A DNA stretch of 64,000 bases from CADCTM01 sp049671305 (lineage in GTDB: Bacteria; Cyanobacteriota; Cyanobacteriia; Cyanobacteriales; Coleofasciculaceae). Made by a program: the position numbers and the translations under genes. Under the pieces are notes generated by a model, which had not been told where the DNA came from, made no database searches, and saw nothing but the letters and a program-made list of their open reading frames with translations. Location: NCBI GenBank assembly GCA_049671305.1, contig JBATUR010000027.1:29743-93742 (forward strand), read 5' to 3'. Below are positions 58,746 to 64,000 of the stretch, in pieces. Position 1 is the stretch's first letter. The number at the start of each line of letters is the position of its first letter.

Positions 58746-59983
58746 GGAGAAAGCTGATTAACCCGCTCAATCTTACTAACAAAATAAGATTCTTGATATT
58801 GTAAGGATTTAGCAACTTCCAGTGCTTTTTGAAAAGCCGCCAAAGCTTGTGGATAATTCTTTTTCTCTAAATGAATCTGCCCAATTTGGTCATAAGCATC
58901 CATCAAACCATAGAAATTAAATGCCTGTTGCTCGGACTTAACTAGCACTTCATAAACTTGCAAAGCCGACTCTGGCTGATTATAAGAACGATACAGTATG
59001 CCTAACTTTTTGAGAGCTTCACTAGCAAAGGCAAATTGTCGTGCTGTCCAGGCTAAGGCATAAGCTTCTTGATAACTTTTACTCGCTTCTTGTGGTTGAT
59101 TGAGGGCTTCATAATCAGTGCCAATGCCAATTTTTAAGGATGGTATTTTTGTGGTATCTTGTTGGCTAAGATAAGTTTGAATCAAGCCTTGTTTTGTCTT
59201 TAAGGCATTAGCTGGTTGCTTGGCTTTATCGTAAACATAAACCAACTGTTGCATATAAAAAACTTCGTTGAGGCGATCGCTTCTTGCCTGAGCTCTTACC
59301 AACAATTCCTCATAAGCAGCCGCTGCTTTGGCATAGTTAAACCAGGCTAAATTTAGTTCAGCTAAAGTTTTTAAAGTCGTTTCTTGAGCTTCGGCATCAC
59401 TACGAGTTTGGGCATCAGCGAGAATTTTTTCATAGATCCCAACTGCCGGTTCAAGCACTCGCACCTGTCGATAAGCCTGCCCCAAAGCTTGCTGCAATTC
59501 CAAATTCATCAACTTTTTAGTTTGGGCTTCTTGCTGAATATCCTGCAACCGCCGCGTAATAATTTTGGCATCAGGCTTTAACGTCCTCTGCCAAGCCACT
59601 TCGCCAACTCGCCCCAAAGCTTGTACTTCTTCGACATAGCCCAACGCCCTTCGCAGTCGTAATTCTCGATACCAAATCTCAAAAGCTTCTGGGACTTTTT
59701 CGGCTTGCAGCAGTGCCGTTGCCTGGGCGTTTAACTCGTCTAAAGACTGCCTCAAACTAGCACGTTGCTCTGGGCTAAGTGTGGCTTTTTTTGGCAATTG
59801 CGGCAACAACGGATCTGGTTTAATAATCTCTAAGGGATTGACTGCTGGTGCGTCTGGCTGCGGTTTTTCCTGGGCTGCGGCTGCCGTTGCACTAATACAC
59901 AGCAAGCAGGCTGTTAGCCACAAGGCGCGGCTTCTGGGTTTGAGTTGTGGTAACAATAATTTTTGAATCAATTTAAGCAACAT
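58742..59983 (-). CDS. Exported TPR-repeat protein
   Basis: The 413-residue protein has a signal peptide (basic start, ALWLTACLLCISATAAAAQEK) and a Pro-rich linker. Tandem tetratricopeptide repeats follow from about residue 70 to the end, for example YRQVRVLEPAVGIYEKIL, YNQPESALQVYEVLVK and KNYPQALAAFQKALEVAKSL. It is probably periplasmic and mediates protein-protein contacts; the partner is unknown. Its stop overlaps the stop of the DUF1998 helicase gene, so it lies outside the defence-like operon by direction. Confidence 0.8.
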   Translation of the reverse strand: MLLKLIQKLLLPQLKPRSRALWLTACLLCISATAAAAQEKPQPDAPAVNPLEIIKPDPLLPQLPKKATLSPEQRASLRQSLDELNAQATALLQAEKVPEAFEIWYRELRLRRALGYVEEVQALGRVGEVAWQRTLKPDAKIITRRLQDIQQEAQTKKLMNLELQQALGQAYRQVRVLEPAVGIYEKILADAQTRSDAEAQETTLKTLAELNLAWFNYAKAAAAYEELLVRAQARSDRLNEVFYMQQLVYVYDKAKQPANALKTKQGLIQTYLSQQDTTKIPSLKIGIGTDYEALNQPQEASKSYQEAYALAWTARQFAFASEALKKLGILYRSYNQPESALQVYEVLVKSEQQAFNFYGLMDAYDQIGQIHLEKKNYPQALAAFQKALEVAKSLQYQESYFVSKIERVNQLSP

Positions 59984-60142
59984 TGATCAATTTGTAAAAA
60001 AATAAGTTTAATGACAATAACTATGTTAGAGATAACTTGTTGAATGGCTCAGGATTTTTCTGTCTAGAAATTAAATATCATATTCTCGGTCAATTGACGT
60101 TTAAATTAAGCAGAGAGTTTCTACTCATTACTGATATTACTT

Positions 60143-61348
60143 ATGACTAAGCATTACCTTAATCGCCATGCCTCCAAGAGCTTATCTCTCCTATCGGTTG
60201 TCGTGGCTGTTGTTTTGAGTTTCCTGATTACAGGTTGTGATCCATCCCAAGCGATTAGTGTTGAATCACGTACATTTCTTAACCTTTCTCTAAATTTCTT
60301 AGGAGAGTATCAATTAGCCAAGCAATCGTTTCAGGATACGCCTGTAGGCGGGTTTTCGGCGCTGACCTATGACCGACAACGCGATCGCTTTTATGCCTTG
60401 TCTGATGACCGTTCAGCCCTTGCTCCAGCCCGATTTTATACACTAAAGCTCAGTCTTGATACTAATACAACAGAAAAACCAATCCTCGAAAAAGTAACAA
60501 TTGAAGACGTTACTTTCCTCAAAAATGAAGACGGCAAAACCTTTCCAAAAGGCACAATTGACCCCGAAGGCATTGCACTTTCTCCCAAAGGTACTATCTT
60601 TGTTTCCAGCGAAGGCGATCGCAATTTAGGAACTGCTCCATTTATCCGAGAATTTGACCTCAAAACCGGACAACAATTGCGTAGTTTACCAATTCCAGAA
60701 CGCTTTTTAGCTAATGACAAGAGCAAAGAAGAACCACCCCGTGGCATCCAAAATAACTTAGGATTTGAGTCCTTAACTGCTGAATCAGGAAGCAGTTTAG
60801 CTGCAGTTACAGGTGATCCTTTCCGCTTATTTACTGCCACCGAATCTGCACTTGTACAAGACAATTTACCCGACACTTCTATCCAAAGTCCTCGCGTTCG
60901 TTTGCTGCATTATTTAATCGGCAACATCGCGCGTCCAATGGTTGTTACCGAACATTTATATTTACTCGATCCGGCTCCTAGTGGTGCAATTTTTCATGGT
61001 TTAACGGACTTAGTAACAGTGGACACAGGAGGACATTTTCTCAGCTTGGAACGTAGTTATGGTTTATTAGGAGGAAGTGCCAAAATTTATCAAATTGCCA
61101 CCAGTGCGGCGACTGATACATCAGGCATCGGTACTCTAAAAGGTAATGTTTCTCGAATTGATGCAATTAAGAAAAAATTGCTTTTAGACTTGAGTGAATT
61201 GGGCATCTATTTAGACAATTTAGAATGAATGACTTTGGGACCACGCCTAGCAGATGGTAGCCAGAGTGTGGTCTTAGTTAGCGACAACAATTTTAATGAT
61301 ATTCAACTTAATCAGTTTCTGTTATTTCAGCTCAACGGCTTATCTTAA
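60143..61348 (+). pseudogene. Esterase-like phytase family lipoprotein, interrupted by in-frame TGA
   Basis: The gene encodes a lipoprotein signal (VVLSFLITGC). The mature part matches the esterase-like activity of phytase family: FSALTYDRQRDRFYALSDDR, GTIDPEGIALSPKGTIFVSSEGDR, NLGFESLTA. The first frame ends at 61228 with TGA after LGIYLDNLE. The same frame continues directly with MTLGPRLADGSQSVVLVSDN and 39 codons to TAA at 61346-61348. In relatives this junction reads like E-G-M-T-L-G-P (recalled), so GGA to TGA is the likely change. A 361-residue truncated protein may still be made, but it lacks the last propeller strand. Confidence 0.8.
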
Positions 61349-61396
61349 ACTTGTAGAGATATTTTGGGGAAACATCTCTACAAATTTTTGTCTAAA

Positions 61397-62782
61397 CTAA
61401 ACCCAGCAAGCATCCATACGAGAAAAGAAATCACTTCTAATTCCCCAAAAGTTTAACTGCTCAAATTGCATATTTTTGCCGCTGGCGAGGGTGGGTAAGT
61501 GACCAACTGGCGCCCAAGTTAAAGAGAAATTGAGGTCATCATATTTTGTCCAGCCTCTGAGTATCTTAACGCCATTGCGATCGCGCCAGCCCACACGCAG
61601 CCCAAATTGTTCGTAAGTGGCATTATTATATTCACCCAACTCGCCACCAACACTCAGCCAGATTTCTTTTTGCAAACTAAAGCCAAATTGTCCACCACTA
61701 TACTTAAACCAAAGCTGATCTACTGTGTGTAAATCTGCACAGGGAAAACTTTCAATTGACTCAATAGTTAAATATTCCGTTCCCTCTCGTCCTGCTGCTT
61801 TGAGGATAACTAACAAAGTTTCGTGGTCTGCTTCTTTCCAGTTACCAGCTTTTAGCAAATCTCTGAGTCTTGTGTAGTCAATATCTCGCTCAGAACTTAG
61901 AATATCTGGTGCATCTTTGTCAATGGTTATGCCAACTTTTTGCTTCTTATTTAAGGTGTAGTTGACAATATTAGGAATCTCCCCAACACGCCCATAACTT
62001 TCAACAATTTTGCCATACTTAGCTTCTATTTTGCGATACTCGGCATCTACATCACCATTACCTTGGGCATTGAGAAGAACAGCTAATAAAATATCGTAGT
62101 CTTTTTCATTCCGAATTAAATCTGTCTCTACTTGTGGATCAAGATCCTCGGCTCTTCTTTTGGCATAATAATGTAATTCTTGAACATAGATTAAGCCCGC
62201 ACCATCTGGATCAGCAGCCCCTGTCTCAATTCCTTCTACTAAATACTGAGTGTATGGTGAGGTTTGGGCTGCTTCCAAAGAGGTTTTTAGTGTAGAAGAA
62301 GTGAGGATAGTTCGTCCTTTTGCGCCTAATTCATTCCTAAGATTTACACTAACATTTTTGGCAAGCAAACTATCAGTTAACAGTTCGTAGTTGCAATCAA
62401 GAATTATGAGTTGACGTTCAGCATCGCTGATACTTAAATTTAATTGTATAAAACTTGCTGGTACTGCTGTTGATTGAAAGTTATCATGAGCCGTATTATT
62501 GCTTGCAAAATAAAGATGCCCTGCCTCATCTGTAAGGCAGTGACCAGAAAAATATAGCAGTGCTAAGTCATTGCCGCTACATTTTGCAAATACCTTTTCA
62601 ATCGCCTTTTGTATTGTTTCCTGACTGGGATTTTGTAGAGATTCCACATGGTCAAAACCACCACGGTTTTGGTCTTCCAAAACTCGTTGCATAGCGGTCA
62701 CATTATTAATAGCCTTTGAATAGCCGTTGGTGTGATTTTCCGACTCACTCACCCCAATCAACAGTGCAACCTTTTTCGGCAT
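61397..62782 (-). CDS. Caspase-like (peptidase C14 fold)-GUN4 fusion protein
   Basis: The 461-residue protein has an N-terminal p20 caspase-like domain (KKVALLIGVSES, LALLYFSGHC with His81, RQLIILDCNYE). The usual DCCHSG or DSCHSG motif reads DCNYEL, so the catalytic Cys position (131) is Asn and protease activity is doubtful. From about residue 300 a GUN4 domain follows (IDYTRLRDLLKAGNWKEADHE, WLSVGGELGEYNNATYEQFG), a fold that binds porphyrins in chlorophyll synthesis or serves as a regulatory module in cyanobacterial fusions. The ATG at 62782 with GGAGGA four bases upstream is preferred over TTG at 62794. Confidence 0.87.
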   Translation of the reverse strand: MPKKVALLIGVSESENHTNGYSKAINNVTAMQRVLEDQNRGGFDHVESLQNPSQETIQKAIEKVFAKCSGNDLALLYFSGHCLTDEAGHLYFASNNTAHDNFQSTAVPASFIQLNLSISDAERQLIILDCNYELLTDSLLAKNVSVNLRNELGAKGRTILTSSTLKTSLEAAQTSPYTQYLVEGIETGAADPDGAGLIYVQELHYYAKRRAEDLDPQVETDLIRNEKDYDILLAVLLNAQGNGDVDAEYRKIEAKYGKIVESYGRVGEIPNIVNYTLNKKQKVGITIDKDAPDILSSERDIDYTRLRDLLKAGNWKEADHETLLVILKAAGREGTEYLTIESIESFPCADLHTVDQLWFKYSGGQFGFSLQKEIWLSVGGELGEYNNATYEQFGLRVGWRDRNGVKILRGWTKYDDLNFSLTWAPVGHLPTLASGKNMQFEQLNFWGIRSDFFSRMDACWV

Positions 62783-62786
62783 TTGT

Positions 62787-62792
62787 TCCTCC
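62787..62792 (-). promoter_or_regulatory. Shine-Dalgarno deciding the caspase-GUN4 start
   Basis: On the minus strand GGAGGA precedes the ATG at 62782 by four bases, favouring this start over the in-frame TTG twelve bases upstream. Confidence 0.75.
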
Positions 62793-63014
62793 AATCGATA
62801 GCAACATTTATACTTTCAGGCTTGTTGATTTGTGATCAGGACAAACCAATTTTTTTCTTGGAGAATAAAAGCTTCATACAAAGACAGATGGATTGCAACC
62901 ATCATATTAGTCAAGAAAAAATGCTTTGCCCACTGTCTGAGAGAATATTCCCAAAGTATTGACATGACGGTTGAGTTTTACAATTAAGTCAGTTCGATAA
63001 TCCTGAATTAGTTA

Positions 63015-63605
63015 ATGACGCACTCTACTGACCTGACTACTTTAGCCCGCTTGATGGCTGCCGACTTTAGCAACCAACAGCAGGCATTTGATAATCCTCC
63101 CATGTTCGCGCACATCCGCGTTTGTATGCGTCCTCTGCCCATATCACTACTCGATGGTGTTAGCTTTTTGGTCGAACAAGCTTATGACTATATGGTAAAT
63201 AGCCCATATCGTTTGCGAGTTTTGAAACTAATACAAGTAGGAGATCATATTGAAATTGAAAACTATACTGTCAAAGATGAAAATCGATTCTACGGTGCTT
63301 CTCGTGACCTTGGACGCCTACAAACTCTAAAAATTGAAGATTTGGATAAAATGCCTGGTTGCAACATGATTGTGGAATGGACGGGGCATGGTTTTAAAGG
63401 TCACGTTGAACCGGGGAAAGCTTGTATGGTGTTTCGTAAAGGTCAAAATACTTATCTTTCTAGCAGTTTTGAAATTGACCAAGAGAAGTTTATCAGTCTA
63501 GATCAAGGACGTGATCCAGAAACTGATGAGCAAGTTTGGGGTTCGGTTGCAGGACCATTTTATTTTGTGCGTTGGGCGAGTTTTGCTAATGAAATTAAGG
63601 CTTAA
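63015..63605 (+). CDS. cpcT: Phycobiliprotein chromophore lyase CpcT/CpeT
   Basis: This 196-residue protein matches the CpcT/CpeT lyase family, a beta-barrel that attaches phycocyanobilin to Cys-153/155 of the beta subunit of phycocyanin (or a related bilin). Typical blocks are LARLMAADFSNQQQAFDNPP, FAHIRVCMRPLP, SFLVEQAYDYMVNSPYRLRV, PGCNMIVEWTGHGFKGHVEP and the C-terminal WGSVAGPFYFVRW. It acts in phycobilisome assembly in the cytoplasm. The start is ATG at 63015. It is monocistronic. Confidence 0.92.
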   Translation: MTHSTDLTTLARLMAADFSNQQQAFDNPPMFAHIRVCMRPLPISLLDGVSFLVEQAYDYMVNSPYRLRVLKLIQVGDHIEIENYTVKDENRFYGASRDLGRLQTLKIEDLDKMPGCNMIVEWTGHGFKGHVEPGKACMVFRKGQNTYLSSSFEIDQEKFISLDQGRDPETDEQVWGSVAGPFYFVRWASFANEIKA

Positions 63606-63661
63606 AAATTAAGCTTCAGAGAGTATTCTGAACACCAAACAAGCGATAGTAGTACATAAAT

Positions 63662-63905
63662 TTAGTGGCAGTTTTTCAAGCTAGCTGCCACTGCAATTAA
63701 TTTCTCTCGACTCCAGCGGCGACTAACGGAACTTAAACCAACATCTACGAAGCATAGATATCGCTCCAAAGGCTGATGACACCAAAACAGACCGCTATCT
63801 ATGACAATTCGGCTGTGACGTCCTTTACCATCTAAAAAAACGAATTGACATTGATGCTCTAGAGAGCACCATTACCTGATACATTTGACCTTTGTATTGG
63901 CAATC
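63662..63905 (-). pseudogene. Decayed small conserved gene (frameshifted)
   Basis: On the minus strand a frame reads QCQFVFLDGKGRHSRIVIDS, then LFWCHQPLERYLCFVDVGL and RRWSREKLIAVAASLKNCH to a stop at 63662-63664. Upstream, another frame gives DCQYKGQMYQVMV, and the change near 63865-63875 looks like one or two small deletions. No ATG, GTG or TTG fits the presumed N-terminus. The composition looks like a real protein of about 75 residues, but the family is not certain. The rest of 63606-63925 holds nothing else. Confidence 0.4.
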
Positions 63906-63925
63906 GAGAATTATATAAGTAAGTT

Positions 63926-64000
63926 ATGAAAGTCCTGGTTATTGGCGGCGATGGCTATTGCGGTTGGGCAACTGCGCTTTATCTTTCTAACAAAGGGTAC
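63926..64000 (+). CDS. sqdB: UDP-sulfoquinovose synthase (5' end only)
   Basis: The first 25 codons run to the window edge and read MKVLVIGGDGYCGWATALYL, then SNKGY. This is the characteristic NAD-binding GGDGYCGW start of SqdB, which makes UDP-sulfoquinovose for thylakoid sulfolipid. The rest of the gene lies outside. Confidence 0.88.
   Translation, partial: MKVLVIGGDGYCGWATALYLSNKGY

Overview
The window is a piece of a cyanobacterial chromosome. Four marker genes support this: the photosystem II assembly lipoprotein Psb27, the phycobilin lyase CpcT, the cyanobacterial form of Hfq next to dapF, and the first codons of UDP-sulfoquinovose synthase SqdB. HIP1 octamers (GCGATCGC) occur throughout, for example at 10148, 18304, 48080 and 50161. 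GC content is moderate and many genes start with GTG or TTG. I cannot name the genus. No rRNA, tRNA, CRISPR array or intact insertion sequence was seen.

Layout. 1-10.4 kb: housekeeping genes (3' part of an acetolactate synthase, xthA, a Ycf39-like reductase, a glycosyltransferase, psb27, a GHL10 glycosidase, leuS and a small gamma-glutamylcyclotransferase-like gene). 10.3-13.1 kb: a rearranged patch. A 146-bp direct repeat brackets a cold-shock-domain/coiled-coil gene, and an Rpn-family nuclease gene is broken by a 25-bp tandem duplication. 13.2-18 kb: an ECF sigma factor with its probable anti-sigma factor, a response regulator, an L,D-transpeptidase, a ComFB protein and an M23 peptidase. 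18-23 kb: a Kef-type antiporter, the hfq/dapF divergent pair, and two poorly known genes. 23.3-28.7 kb: the complete nitrate transporter operon nrtABCD on the minus strand, without nirA or narB beside it. 29-43 kb: a Rieske protein, small conserved genes, an HGSNAT-like membrane acyltransferase, an overlapping gene pair (AAA ATPase plus a TPR-STAND-WD40 protein with 14 WD repeats), a DUF697-type GTPase with a membrane protein, and a SirB1-family protein. 43.4-45.4 kb: a subtilisin-like protease, preceded by a structured intergenic region that may encode a small RNA.

45.4-58.7 kb is the most interesting segment: five co-directional genes that look like one anti-phage locus. They are a SNF2-type helicase (DrmD-like), two tandem duplicated small proteins with a PD-(D/E)XK signature, an Eco57I-type adenine methylase (DrmMI-like), and a 1675-residue DEAD/DEAH helicase with DUF1998 and a C-terminal Vsr-like nuclease segment. 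The set resembles class 1 DISARM, but no separate drmB or drmC is seen and the nuclease-like parts are unusual. The methylase gene also carries an in-frame copy of a dispersed palindromic repeat whose second copy lies upstream of xthA.

58.7-64 kb: a periplasmic TPR protein, a phytase-like esterase gene interrupted by one in-frame TGA, a caspase-like/GUN4 fusion whose catalytic cysteine position is Asn, cpcT, a decayed small gene, and the start of sqdB. Hairpins built on CCCCGACTTCT-type inverted repeats recur at gene ends and probably act as terminators or mRNA 3' stabilisers.
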